A stretch of 64,000 nucleotides of DNA from contig CAYWXL010000001.1 in the NCBI GenBank assembly GCA_964461995.1, forward strand, positions 1 through 64,000, read 5' to 3'. Shown here one piece after another: positions 41,430-51,004 of the stretch (the first letter of the stretch is position 1; each line of letters opens with the position of its first letter). The DNA comes from JALSRK01 sp964461995. Lineage in GTDB: Bacteria > Acidobacteriota > Terriglobia > Bryobacterales > Bryobacteraceae. The translations under genes and the position numbers were made by a program. A model generated the notes under the pieces. The model did not search any database. It was not told the origin of the DNA and saw nothing but the letters and a program-made list of their open reading frames with translations.

Positions 41430-43436
41430 ATGGGTTTCTTTGCGCCATGGTTCCTGGCCGGGTTGGCCGCCGCGGGCATCCCCATTTATTTCCACCTGCT
41501 CCGGCGCCAGCGGTCCATCCCGAAGCCGTTCAGTTCGCTCATGTTCTTCGAGCGAACCACCCAGAGCTCCATCAAACACCGGCGGCTCCAATACTGGAAG
41601 CTGCTCGCCTTGCGTCTCGCCCTGTTGGTGCTGCTGGCGCTGGCCTTCGCGGGACCATACGTGCTGGAAGAGGCTTTCGGCTTGGCCTCGGCTCGCCGCC
41701 AGGTGGTTCTCGTGATCGATAACTCGTTCTCGATGCGCGCGGGGAACCGGTTGGCGCGGGCGAAGAACGAGGCCCGCTCGGTTCTCGCGCGCTTGCCGGC
41801 CGGCAGTCAGGCTCAGGTGGCCGCGCTGGCCGCCCGGCTTGAGTTCCAAACTCTGCCCACCAGCGACCGCGGCGAACTCCAAGCTGCGATCGAGGCCATC
41901 GAACCGTCCGACGCCCGCAGCTCCTACGGCGAGCTGGCCCGCGCGCTTCGGGCCGCCGCCGAAACCGCGCGAATGCCGCTGGAAGTGCACTTCTTCTCCG
42001 ATCTCCAGCAGTCCTCCATGCCGCCAAGCTTCACCGATCTGCAGTTGGCGCCATCCACGCGTTTCGTGTTGCACCCGGCCGCCGACGATACGGCGCCCAA
42101 CTTCGCCGTTGAGAGCGTCCACGCGCCAGCCAAGATCTTCCGCCAGAAACAGGCCGCTGTTCAGGCCACCATTGCGGGATTCGGCACGGAAGCGGCCACC
42201 ATCCCGGTTACCCTCTCGGTGGGCGGTAAGCCCATCGAGACCGTGGAGGCCGGTGTTCCCGCCAACGGCCGGACGACGGTGGAGTTTCGCGGCTTCGACG
42301 CCGCCTACGGGTTCAACCGCTGCGAGGTCTCGATCGACGCCGCCGACGCGCTGCCCGACGACAACCGCTACCTTTTTGCCGTCGAACGGTCCGATCCCGA
42401 CGAGGCGCTCTTTATACAGCGCAGACAGGGGGCGCGGGACATGGTCTATTTCCAAGCGGCCCTCGAAGCCTCTCGCCACGCCGCCTTCCGGCTGCACGCC
42501 GTGGAAGCCGCCCGGGCGGCGAGCGCGGATCCGTCGCGTTTCTCTGTCATCGTGCTCTCCGACACCGGTCCCTTGCCTGGCGGCTTGGAGCGGGCTTTGC
42601 GCCAGTACGTTCGCCTCGGAGGCGCCCTCCTGATCGCCGCCGGACCCGCGATGGCTAGGTCCGGGCGAATCCCGGTGATCGATTTGCCGGTCCTCGCCGC
42701 CCGCTATGCCAGCCGCGAGAACGAGCGTTTCTTCCTCGCGGGACATTCCGACGGGACGCACCCGGCGGTGGCGGTGGAGAACCTTTGGGAAGGTGTCAAG
42801 TTTTATTTGACGGTGGAGGTCGATCCTTCCGGGGCCCGCACCCTCGCGCGGCTGGCCGACGGAAGGCCACTTCTCGTGGAAAAGCAAGTGGGCGACGGAC
42901 GGGTGATCTTTTTCGCCTCGACTTTCGACAACGTCTCGAATGATTTTCCTCTCCACCCCGGCTTCGTGGCGTTCGTGGAGCGCACGATGAACTACCTGGC
43001 GGGAGTGGATGAGCGGACTTCGGTGAAACGTGTCGGAGATTTTACCGATCTCCGCGCCTCCGGAGTGCAAGGAGGCGTGGTCGAAGTGATCGGGCCGGAG
43101 GGGCGGAGAGAGCTGTCGCTTACCGAGGCGGCCGCGGCCACTTCCTTCGAATTGAACCGCATCGGCTTTTACGAGTTTCGGCGTCCCAGCGGGCGCAACG
43201 AGATGATCGCGGTGAACGCAGACCGGAGAGAGGCCAACCTGGCCGTGGTCCCGGCGGAGACCCGCCGACTGTGGGAAAATACAGGCGGGCAAGGCGGTGA
43301 CGCAGAAATCTCTGGGGAGGCGTCCCACCAACCGCGGCCCCTGTGGTGGTACGCGCTACTGTTGGCGCTCGCGGCGGCCGTAGGCGAGTCGTTGCTCTCG
43401 GCCCGCTATCTCGCCGTGCAGAGGGGGACGGCATGA
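41430..43436 (+). CDS. BatA-type membrane protein with VWA domain
   Basis: A 668-residue protein with the BatA N-terminal domain (two transmembrane helices at about 5-24 and 57-78 around the PKPFSSLMFFER block). A VWA domain with MIDAS DNSFS (97-101), beta-rich extracytoplasmic domains and an amidotransferase-like stretch (about 385-440; LIAAGPAMARSG) follow. A last transmembrane helix lies near 642-660. Bat proteins were named for aerotolerance in Bacteroides and probably report periplasmic stress to MoxR. Its stop overlaps the following ATG by four bases. Confidence 0.85.
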   Translation: MGFFAPWFLAGLAAAGIPIYFHLLRRQRSIPKPFSSLMFFERTTQSSIKHRRLQYWKLLALRLALLVLLALAFAGPYVLEEAFGLASARRQVVLVIDNSFSMRAGNRLARAKNEARSVLARLPAGSQAQVAALAARLEFQTLPTSDRGELQAAIEAIEPSDARSSYGELARALRAAAETARMPLEVHFFSDLQQSSMPPSFTDLQLAPSTRFVLHPAADDTAPNFAVESVHAPAKIFRQKQAAVQATIAGFGTEAATIPVTLSVGGKPIETVEAGVPANGRTTVEFRGFDAAYGFNRCEVSIDAADALPDDNRYLFAVERSDPDEALFIQRRQGARDMVYFQAALEASRHAAFRLHAVEAARAASADPSRFSVIVLSDTGPLPGGLERALRQYVRLGGALLIAAGPAMARSGRIPVIDLPVLAARYASRENERFFLAGHSDGTHPAVAVENLWEGVKFYLTVEVDPSGARTLARLADGRPLLVEKQVGDGRVIFFASTFDNVSNDFPLHPGFVAFVERTMNYLAGVDERTSVKRVGDFTDLRASGVQGGVVEVIGPEGRRELSLTEAAAATSFELNRIGFYEFRRPSGRNEMIAVNADRREANLAVVPAETRRLWENTGGQGGDAEISGEASHQPRPLWWYALLLALAAAVGESLLSARYLAVQRGTA

Positions 43437-46400
43437 ACACACTCGACCTGCTCAATGCTTATCTCGGACGGCTGGAGCAGCGGTTGCGATGGGGAACCCT
43501 GGCCCGTGGCGCAGCTATCCTCGGTGGCGTGGCGCTCGGCGTAACTGTGATCGCCGTTCTCGTGACCAACGAGTTTGCGTTCTCCGTGCCCAGCGTGACC
43601 GTAGCGCGAGTGGTCGTCTTCCTCGCTGTGGCTTTCGCCCTCTCCTTTGGTCTCGTACTACCCCTGCTACGATTGAACCGCCGCCGGGCTGCGCGGCAGG
43701 CTGAACAGCAGTATCCGGAGTTCGAACAGCGCCTGCTGACCCTTACCGAGACCCGCCGGTCCGCCGCTTCGGATCCGTTCCTGGAACTGGTTGCCGACGA
43801 TGCGGCCCAACTGGCGGCCGTCGCGGATCCCTCCGAAATGGTCCCCACCGGGCGTATCGCGGCTCTCGCAGCGGCGGCCGCCGCTGCTGTCGGTACGCTG
43901 GTGTGGCTCACCGTGGCAGGACCGGGATTCCTGGGCTACGGCTCCGGCCTCCTCTGGGCCGTTTCGCCAGAGACCACCGTGCAGCCCTTCTATGACATAC
44001 GCGTCTTCCCCGGGAACAAGACCGTTCGCCGGGGCGGCGATCAACTGATCACCGCGCACCTTATCGGTTTCCAGCCAGACCGCGTGCGGCTCTTCGCACG
44101 CTATGAGACTGCATCCAGGTGGGAAGAGGTCGCCATGCAGCCGCGCTCCGGCGGAGTCGGCTACGAATTCCTCTTCGCCGGGCTGCCCGAGGCCGTGGAT
44201 TACTACGTCAAGGCCGGCGCGGTGCGATCGCCTGACTACCGCCTCACCGTGATCGACTTGCCCCAAGTGCAGCGAATCCAGGTCACCTACCGCTTCCCGA
44301 AATGGATGGGCCGCGAAGACCTTGTCGAAGAGGACGGCGGCGACCTCCGCGCCGTGGAAGGCGCCGAGGCCGAACTCGTCGTTCACACCGACAAACCGCT
44401 GCGCTCGGGACTTCTGGTGCTCGACGATGGCCGTGAAGTGGAACTCGAACCTGCCGGATCCACCGCCGCCCGGGGCGTCCTGAAGATCGAGAAAGACGGC
44501 CTCTATCATGTGGCCGTCGTCGAGGACGGCGAACGAGTCCGTCTCACCGAGGACTACTTCATCGAGGCGCAACGCGAGTCTGCTCCCGAGGTCCATATCC
44601 AGCGGCCCGGCCGCGACTATCGCGCCAGCCCGATCGAAGAGGTGACCGTCGTCGTCGAGGCGCGGGACGATTTCGGCCTCCGGGGCGTTAACTTGCACTA
44701 CTCGGTCAACGGCGGCCCTGAAAAGGTCGTCCCTCTGCTCCGGGAGACAGGCGCCACCGAAGCCTCCGGCTCAACGACGCTGTACCTGGAAGACCTGCAG
44801 CTCGTCCCCGGAGACCTGATCAGCCTGTACGCTACAGCACGCGACGCGCTTCACAGCGCACAGACCGACATCTTTTTCATCGAGGCCCGGCCTTACGAGC
44901 GCGAGTACAGGCAGTCGCAGCAGTCCGGCGGCATGATGGGCGGAATGGAGCAGCAGCGAATCTCGGCGCGGCAAAAAGAAATCATCGCCGCCACCTGGAA
45001 TGTGATCAAGGATAAGCAGCGGCCGAAATCGCAACAGGCGGAAGACGGGGCCTTCCTCTCCGGGATCCAAACCAAGCTGAAGGAGCAGGCCCAATCCCTG
45101 GCGCGGCGCATGAAAGCAAGGGGGCTGGCGGCCGCGAACGAAGAGTTCCGCACCTTCTCCGAAAACATGGAGCGGGCGGCCCAGGCGATGAACGACGCCG
45201 CCGGCAAGCTGAAGAAACTCGATTGGCGGGGCGCCTTGCCGCCCGAACAGAAGGCGCTGCAGCACTTGCTCCGCGCCGAGTCGGTCTTCCGCCAGATCCA
45301 GGTGGCGCGGGGCTCGCGGGGTATGGGGGGCGTCGGCAGCCTCGGGCGGGACTTGGAGAACCTCTTCGACCTCGAGCTGGACACTGAAAAGAACCAATAC
45401 GAAACGGGCCAGAGGGCGTCGTTCGCCGAACGGCAGTCCAAGGAGATCGATGAAGCTCTCGAAAAACTGCGCGAACTGGCGCGCCGCCAACAGGAACTTG
45501 CCGAACAGCAGCGGCACAGCCAGCAGAGCTTCCAGCAGCGATGGGAGCAAGAGATGTTGCGGCGCGAGGCCGAGGAACTTCGCCGTCGCATGGAAGAACT
45601 GTCGCGGCAGATGAACCGTCTGCAGCGGGAATCGTCCCCCTCGCGAAGCTCCTCCGGGGGACAGAGCCGCTCACTCGGCGGCGGTGCACAAAGCGCGGCA
45701 GGCAGCGCCCGGGAGCGCCGGCTGCGGGAAGCTCTGGAGCGTCTGCGCCAGGCGACCGAGGATATGAGGCGCGCCGCCTCCAACCGCCGTGACCCCCGCC
45801 AACGCGGGGCGGAGTCAAAGCGCGCTGCAGAACGCTTACGCGAAGCGACGGAGCTACTGGGGCGCCTGCGGCGTCAGGAAGCCGCCGGCCAGCTCGAAGA
45901 TATCGCCCAGCGGGCGCAGGAGCTGGCGGAACGGCAGCGCCGCTTTGCCGAGAAGCTGCGGGAACTGTATAAGAACCACCGCCTTTTCACTCGGCGCCCG
46001 TCACTGGAGGAGCCTCCGCCGCCGGATCCTCGAAAAGTGATGGAACTGGCGGCAGAGAAACGGCAAATGGCCGAGGACCTGCGGCGGCTCGAACGGGAAA
46101 TGCAACAGGCGGTCCGCGACCTCGCCGGGACGCAGCGGCAAGCCTCGGCAAGATTGCGGGAAGCGCTGGGCGAAATGCAGCAGCGGGAACTGGGCCTCCG
46201 CATGAAGTATTTGTCCGAGTGGATTCGCCGAGGACTGGGAGCGTACGCGTGGCTGCGTGAGGCTCCCGTGACCGAGGGTCTCCAGCGGCTCGCGGAACAG
46301 ACTCGCGAGGCCGAACAGGCTCTCGGCGCCGGCGAGCGCGGCGACGAAAACCTCGAAGAGGCGTTGTCCCGGGTCGAACGCCTCCGCCGCGAGCTGGAAC

Positions 46401-46996
46401 GGTTGGGGCGTAGCCAGGAACCCGGAAGCCGGCAGGCCGGCGCCCGGCCGTCGAGCCGGGGCGCCGAAGGCCGGGGACAGGAAGGGGCCGGCCGCGTCGG
46501 GAATCAGTCCGGAACATCCCAAGGCCGCGGACAGGGAGCCGCCACGACGCCCGGTCTGCCCCCCGGCGCTGGCGGCGGTCCGGGCCGGACCTTCTCCGCC
46601 ATGAACACCGGCGAACGCAGGCCGATCCTGCCCGACCGGCCGCTGTCGCCGGAAGAGTTCCGCGCTCTCGAGCGTAGCTACCGGGAGGGTTTGCGCGATC
46701 TCGCGCGGCTCCGGGGGCAAGTGCAGGACAACCCGGAAGTGTCCGCCGAGATCACCGAGTTGATTCAGCAGATGCGACGGCTCGATCCGAGCCGGTTCCC
46801 GGGCAACCCCGAGCTGGTGGAGCGGTTGCGCACCCAGGTGCTGCCCGGATTGGAACAGCTCGAGCTTCGATTGCGCCGCGAGGTGGAAGGCGGCGAATCC
46901 GCGCAAGTGAAGAGCATGCTCACGCTGCCGGTACCCCCGGGCTACGCCGATGCCGTGGCCGACTACTACCGCCGTCTCAGCCAGACGGAACCGTGA
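43433..46996 (+). CDS. DUF4175-like membrane protein with very long Gln/Arg/Glu-rich coiled coil
   Basis: A 1187-residue protein, the last of the operon. Residues about 20-110 hold two transmembrane helices and a third lies near 140-165. Beta domains follow (about 180-500; Ig-like). From about 520 to 1010 runs an almost continuous helical region rich in Gln, Arg and Glu (for example RRQQELAEQQRHSQQ), then a Gly/Ser/Gln-rich disordered stretch (about 1010-1070) and a final helical domain. DUF4175-like proteins close the equivalent operons in alphaproteobacteria. The long coiled coil could span the periplasm or bind the peptidoglycan layer; that is inference. ATG 43433 was chosen for its overlap with the BatA stop. 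Confidence 0.75.
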   Translation: MNTLDLLNAYLGRLEQRLRWGTLARGAAILGGVALGVTVIAVLVTNEFAFSVPSVTVARVVVFLAVAFALSFGLVLPLLRLNRRRAARQAEQQYPEFEQRLLTLTETRRSAASDPFLELVADDAAQLAAVADPSEMVPTGRIAALAAAAAAAVGTLVWLTVAGPGFLGYGSGLLWAVSPETTVQPFYDIRVFPGNKTVRRGGDQLITAHLIGFQPDRVRLFARYETASRWEEVAMQPRSGGVGYEFLFAGLPEAVDYYVKAGAVRSPDYRLTVIDLPQVQRIQVTYRFPKWMGREDLVEEDGGDLRAVEGAEAELVVHTDKPLRSGLLVLDDGREVELEPAGSTAARGVLKIEKDGLYHVAVVEDGERVRLTEDYFIEAQRESAPEVHIQRPGRDYRASPIEEVTVVVEARDDFGLRGVNLHYSVNGGPEKVVPLLRETGATEASGSTTLYLEDLQLVPGDLISLYATARDALHSAQTDIFFIEARPYEREYRQSQQSGGMMGGMEQQRISARQKEIIAATWNVIKDKQRPKSQQAEDGAFLSGIQTKLKEQAQSLARRMKARGLAAANEEFRTFSENMERAAQAMNDAAGKLKKLDWRGALPPEQKALQHLLRAESVFRQIQVARGSRGMGGVGSLGRDLENLFDLELDTEKNQYETGQRASFAERQSKEIDEALEKLRELARRQQELAEQQRHSQQSFQQRWEQEMLRREAEELRRRMEELSRQMNRLQRESSPSRSSSGGQSRSLGGGAQSAAGSARERRLREALERLRQATEDMRRAASNRRDPRQRGAESKRAAERLREATELLGRLRRQEAAGQLEDIAQRAQELAERQRRFAEKLRELYKNHRLFTRRPSLEEPPPPDPRKVMELAAEKRQMAEDLRRLEREMQQAVRDLAGTQRQASARLREALGEMQQRELGLRMKYLSEWIRRGLGAYAWLREAPVTEGLQRLAEQTREAEQALGAGERGDENLEEALSRVERLRRELERLGRSQEPGSRQAGARPSSRGAEGRGQEGAGRVGNQSGTSQGRGQGAATTPGLPPGAGGGPGRTFSAMNTGERRPILPDRPLSPEEFRALERSYREGLRDLARLRGQVQDNPEVSAEITELIQQMRRLDPSRFPGNPELVERLRTQVLPGLEQLELRLRREVEGGESAQVKSMLTLPVPPGYADAVADYYRRLSQTEP

Positions 46997-47007
46997 GTTC
47001 CACCGCC

Positions 47008-47024
47008 CCGGGCATTGCGCCCGG
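47008..47024 (+). terminator. Hairpin after the MoxR operon
   Basis: A perfect 6-bp hairpin, CCGGGC-ATTGC-GCCCGG, begins 12 bases after the stop of the last operon gene. No U-run follows, so intrinsic termination is doubtful. It may instead protect the 3' end of the long transcript. Confidence 0.3.
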
Positions 47025-47174
47025 ACGGACGCTGGTTCACCCAACGGCCGTTGCGCCGAAACCCGGATCTCGGCCTGCCGCAATAAGCGGCCGCTACCTC
47101 CCCGCCTCCTTGCGCTCGGCTCCCCGCCTTGATACATGAAAAGGCACAGCGGCCCCAAGCCAAGGAGACACGTT

Positions 47175-48674
47175 ATGGCCGAGCTCACGAGACGAAGCTT
47201 CGTCGGCGGCGCCGGCACGCTCAGCATCGTGCCGCGCCACGCGCTGGGCGGGGCCGGTTTTGTGCCACCCAGTGAAAGAATCAACATTGCATTCATCGGC
47301 GTGGGAAGCCAAGGTCTGCGAGTGATGCTCCAGTTCCTCGAGGAGCCCGACGTGCAGGCGGTGGCTGTCTGCGATGTGAATCGCCGCAGCAATGACTATC
47401 CCCAGTGGGGTAAGTCCGAATTCCGCGACAAGGTCACGAAACTGCTCGGCGGACCCGTCCCGCCTTGGGTGGAATGGTTGAGCACCAACCGGCAGATCCG
47501 CCTGACGCCGGTGTCCGTAACTCATGGCGGCATGGCCGGATGGGAACCCTGTCAACGTATCGTGAACGCGTACTACGGCAAGGCGAAGCGCAGCGGCGAC
47601 TGGAAAGGCTGCAACGCTTACACCGACTTCCGGGACTTGCTCGAGAAGGAAGACTGCGACGCCGTCGTCATCTGCACGCCGGACCACTGGCACGCCCACA
47701 TCTCCATCGCCGCCATGCGCAAGGGCAAACACGTGTTTTGCCAGAAGCCCATGACTCACTCTGTCGCTGAGGCCCGAAAGATGGCAGAGGTCTCGCGGCA
47801 AACAGGAGTGGTCACTCAGGTCGCCGTGGGCAATCAGGCCTCGGAGGATTCGCGCTTGGTCCAGGAGTGGATCTCCGCCGGCGTCATCGGGAAAGTGCGC
47901 CAGGTGGTGAACTGGTCCACACGCCCCGTTTGGCCGCAAGCCCTGGAGCGTCCGGCGGAAAGACCGCCGGCGCCGGACGGTCTCGACTGGGACCTCTGGG
48001 TAGGGCCGTCTCCAGAGCGCCCGTACCATCCGGCCTACCTGCCGTTTGTCTGGCGCGGATGGCACGACTTCGGCACCGGCGCGATCGGCGACATGGGCTG
48101 CTACAGCTTCGACACCATCTTCCGCGCCCTGAAGCTGGAGGCGCCGGAAGTCGTTGAGGCGAGCTCGACTTACCTTTACGAGGAAACATATCCGGCCGCC
48201 GGCGTAATCCACTTCCGCTTCCCGGCCCGCGCCGGAATGCCGCCGGTGCTGGTGAGCTGGTACGACGGCCGGCTGAAGCCGCCGCGGCCCAGGGACATGG
48301 AGCCGGGACGAAAGCTGGCTAACGAAGGGCTGATGTTTCTCGGAGACAGCGGCACGCTGCTCTGCCGCTTTAATGGCATGAACCCGCGCCTGGTACCCGA
48401 AGCCAGGATGAAGCGCTTCACGCCCCCGCCGAAGACGCTGCCCCGTTCACCCGGCAACGAACGCGAATGGCTGGACGCGATCCGCGACAGATCCAAGACC
48501 ACCGGTGCGAACTTCGAGTTCGAAGCCAAAGTGACCGAAACGATCCTCCTGGGCAATGTGGCCCAGCGGGCAGGAGGCAAAATCGACTGGGACGCCGCCA
48601 CGATGAAGGTGACCAATACACGAGCTGAGAATCTGGTTCGGCCGCCGTACCGGCCGGGCTGGGAACTTTCCTGA
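47175..48674 (+). CDS. Gfo/Idh/MocA family oxidoreductase with Tat signal
   Basis: A 499-residue NAD(P)-dependent sugar oxidoreductase family protein. It opens with a twin-arginine signal TRRSFVGGAGTLSIV. The nucleotide-binding fold shows GVGSQG (42-47), then CTPDHWHAHISI and the KP of CQKPMTHS, with GDMGCYSFDTIF in the substrate domain. Tat-exported members with bound cofactor are common in Bryobacter/Solibacter and planctomycetes, and may act on glycan side chains by oxidation-elimination chemistry. ATG 47175 has AAGGAG at eight bases. The gene stands alone. Confidence 0.88.
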   Translation: MAELTRRSFVGGAGTLSIVPRHALGGAGFVPPSERINIAFIGVGSQGLRVMLQFLEEPDVQAVAVCDVNRRSNDYPQWGKSEFRDKVTKLLGGPVPPWVEWLSTNRQIRLTPVSVTHGGMAGWEPCQRIVNAYYGKAKRSGDWKGCNAYTDFRDLLEKEDCDAVVICTPDHWHAHISIAAMRKGKHVFCQKPMTHSVAEARKMAEVSRQTGVVTQVAVGNQASEDSRLVQEWISAGVIGKVRQVVNWSTRPVWPQALERPAERPPAPDGLDWDLWVGPSPERPYHPAYLPFVWRGWHDFGTGAIGDMGCYSFDTIFRALKLEAPEVVEASSTYLYEETYPAAGVIHFRFPARAGMPPVLVSWYDGRLKPPRPRDMEPGRKLANEGLMFLGDSGTLLCRFNGMNPRLVPEARMKRFTPPPKTLPRSPGNEREWLDAIRDRSKTTGANFEFEAKVTETILLGNVAQRAGGKIDWDAATMKVTNTRAENLVRPPYRPGWELS

Positions 48675-48696
48675 TCAGCCGGCGCAGTCCCGGCTC

Positions 48697-49344
48697 TCAC
48701 GGCTTCTCGGGCTTCTTCTCGTCTTTGCGATAGAGAGTCGGCGCCTTCTTCTTGTACTCTTTTTCCTTCTTCTCGAACTCCGCCGTGTCTTCCTCCCTTT
48801 GCCGGCGCATTTCCGGAGTCATCATCTCTTCCAGCTTCCGGCGCTCCCGCTCTTCGCGTTCTTTCACCTCCATCTTGCGCTCGCCCAAGTCCTCGAGATT
48901 GATTTCGATCGAGTCGGCCGTCGTCTCGATGGCGGTTTCCAGCACAAAACGGTAGCGCGCGATGTCCCTCGGTCTGGCTTCCTGTACCTTCCCTAGCCGC
49001 TTGAGGAACTCTTTTTCCGCGTCCGTCACCGCTTGAAGCCCCTCGCTGATGTCTACCCCGCGCGCCAATGCGTCGTCGGCAACGATATCGATCGTCTCGA
49101 TGATCTTCGTGTAGTCGGAAATCGCTTGATGCAACAGGACTGAGCGGCCGGGCTCGTCCTTCTTGAGCAGGTGGTCGATCAAGTCGATGCGCTGGCGCGC
49201 AAAGTCGGCATAGAGTTTCAGCCGGGCGTTCGGCTCCTGCGTGAGCCTCACCTGGTCGGCTTCGTCGGTCGTTAGGAAGTCGCGGTCCGCGGCAAGCGGG
49301 GCCACGACCAGGAATGCCGCTGCAAACAAACCGGCCCACTTCAT
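48697..49344 (-). CDS. Exported helical protein of unknown function
   Basis: A 215-residue protein with a Sec signal (about 1-19). The mature part is almost entirely helical, and the C-terminal 60 residues are highly charged (Lys/Glu/Arg; for example KEREERERRKLEEMM), probably a coiled coil that ends in a Lys/Glu/Pro tail. I do not recognise the family. It is the third gene of a tight operon (TPR protein, small Tat-signal protein, this one), overlapping the previous gene by four bases. A structural or scaffold role in the envelope would fit. Confidence 0.7.
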   Translation of the reverse strand: MKWAGLFAAAFLVVAPLAADRDFLTTDEADQVRLTQEPNARLKLYADFARQRIDLIDHLLKKDEPGRSVLLHQAISDYTKIIETIDIVADDALARGVDISEGLQAVTDAEKEFLKRLGKVQEARPRDIARYRFVLETAIETTADSIEINLEDLGERKMEVKEREERERRKLEEMMTPEMRRQREEDTAEFEKKEKEYKKKAPTLYRKDEKKPEKP

Positions 49345-49778
49345 CGGCCACCTCCCATGACGGCGTCCAAAAGCTTGTCTTGCAACTCCTCGACGTTCTG
49401 GATCACCCGGTCGATCTTGTCCCTGTCCAGATAACTCATCGTGTCGCGGAGTCCGTTCAGGCGACGGATCAATTGCCGCGCGCCGATTTCGGCCCGCTTG
49501 TAATGCCGGGCGATTTTCCGGGGCTTTCGCCCGGTCGCTTGCAGCGACTCGTAAGCGAGCCGGACCGAGTCCTCCAGTTCCTGCAGCTTCGCGCTCATCG
49601 TCTCCATGTCGCCCTTGAGATAGGCGTCGCGGGCCGCGTCGAAGGCCGCATTGGCGTTGTCGATCGCCTTCCGGGCCCGCCGGTAGAGATTCTTCTCCGC
49701 CTTCACCGCGTCCAGATCGGCCCGCAACAGCCCGGCGGCAGCAAAAAGCATGAGAAAACCCCGGCGGCTCGTCTTCAT
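49341..49778 (-). CDS. Small exported helical protein with RR-type signal
   Basis: A 145-residue protein starting with TSRRGFLMLFAAAGLLRA, a twin-arginine-like or Sec signal. The mature part is helical with evenly spaced Leu/Ala. No family is recognised. It overlaps the TPR gene upstream and the next gene downstream by four bases each (ATGA), so all three are translated together. It may be a partner bound by the TPR protein. Confidence 0.65.
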   Translation of the reverse strand: MKTSRRGFLMLFAAAGLLRADLDAVKAEKNLYRRARKAIDNANAAFDAARDAYLKGDMETMSAKLQELEDSVRLAYESLQATGRKPRKIARHYKRAEIGARQLIRRLNGLRDTMSYLDRDKIDRVIQNVEELQDKLLDAVMGGGR

Positions 49779-51004
49779 CTTCTCAGCTCCCTCTTGATCA
49801 CCTTGATGCGCTGGCGCGCTTTGAATTCCTCGTCCGGAAACTGGTTCTTGCTGAGCGCCAGGAACTTCTCGTAGAACGCCAGCGCCTTCTCATACTGCCG
49901 CGCCTTGTCCCAGATCATGGCCCGGAAAAAGTGAATCGAGGCGGGCGCTTCTCCGAGCGCCTCCACGCGGTCCAGAGCGGCCAGCGCTTGGGGATAGTTC
50001 TCGAGTAGAATCAGCATTCCCGCCAGTTCTTTCCAGGCTTCTTGCGAATCCGGCCGCGCCTCGACAGCGCGTAGGAAATGCTGGGCCGCGGGCCCGAACT
50101 TCCTCTGGTCCCGCAGCAACCGGCCGCGGATCATCAGCACGTCGTAATTCTTCGGATCCTCCGCCAGCACCTGTTCCAGCAGTGGCAGGGCCTTGTCCGG
50201 CTGCCGGGTCTTGATATACGCCATCGCCAGGGCAAAACGGTTCGCCTGCGTGGGCGAAAGGCTCACCGCCTGCTGAAGATGCGGCAGCGCCTCCTCGGCG
50301 CGCCCCAGCCGGAGCAACAGGTGGCCCAGCCGTTCCTGGACCACGGCTTTGTCAAGGAAAAGCCGGTAGATCCGAATCGCCGCCTCGGCCTTGTCCTTCT
50401 CCTCGTAGCGCGTCCCTAGCTCCAGCAGGTAGCCCTTGTATTGCGGATCAAGTTCCGCCGCCCTCCGGTAGTAGGCTTCCGCCTCTTCATACCGGCCCTG
50501 GTTGAACACCGCCCGCCCCAGTCCGATCTGCACGTCCGGCGCGGCGGGGTCGATCTCAGCCGCCTTGCGGTAATACTGCTCCGCCCCGGCATCGTCGCCC
50601 TTCATGTAGAGTGCCTCCGCCAGGTAGTAGTTGGGCCGGAATTCCGTCGGCTTTTGTTCGGCGGCGGCGCGCAGGTGCGGAATCGCCCGCTCAGCATCCT
50701 TCTCGTCGAGCAACAGGATGCCGAGGTTCAGCTCCGCCTGGTACAGGCCCGGTTTCAGGGCGAGCACCTTTTCATAACCAGCGATCGCCTCCCGCTTCTT
50801 CCCCAGCATCGTGTAGGCGAAGGCCAGGTTGAAAAGCGAACCGTAATCCTCGGGGTCGGCTTCAATCGCCTTTTCGAACGCTTGGGCGGCGGCTTCGTAT
50901 CGCTCCTCCTCGAGCGCCTTCAGCCCTTCTTTCGCGGGGTTCTGCACGGGAGCCGCCGCCTGCTGCAGCAAGAAGGCGAACGCGGCTGTCGCAACCCACC
51001 CCAT
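49775..51004 (-). CDS. Exported TPR-repeat protein
   Basis: A 409-residue protein with a short signal peptide (about 1-18) followed by about ten tetratricopeptide repeats (for example AAAQAFEKAIEADPEDYGSL, and the segment with GLGRAVFNQGRYEEAEAYYR). TPRs bind other proteins; no catalytic domain is seen. As first gene of the three-gene operon it probably scaffolds the two helical proteins encoded after it. It resembles in style the TPR part of the MoxR-operon peptidase, but is separate. Confidence 0.8.
   Translation of the reverse strand: MGWVATAAFAFLLQQAAAPVQNPAKEGLKALEEERYEAAAQAFEKAIEADPEDYGSLFNLAFAYTMLGKKREAIAGYEKVLALKPGLYQAELNLGILLLDEKDAERAIPHLRAAAEQKPTEFRPNYYLAEALYMKGDDAGAEQYYRKAAEIDPAAPDVQIGLGRAVFNQGRYEEAEAYYRRAAELDPQYKGYLLELGTRYEEKDKAEAAIRIYRLFLDKAVVQERLGHLLLRLGRAEEALPHLQQAVSLSPTQANRFALAMAYIKTRQPDKALPLLEQVLAEDPKNYDVLMIRGRLLRDQRKFGPAAQHFLRAVEARPDSQEAWKELAGMLILLENYPQALAALDRVEALGEAPASIHFFRAMIWDKARQYEKALAFYEKFLALSKNQFPDEEFKARQRIKVIKRELRR

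Noticed and set aside
41310..43331. 673-codon minus-strand frame
   Set aside because: Antisense to the BatA-like gene and lacks recognisable motifs.
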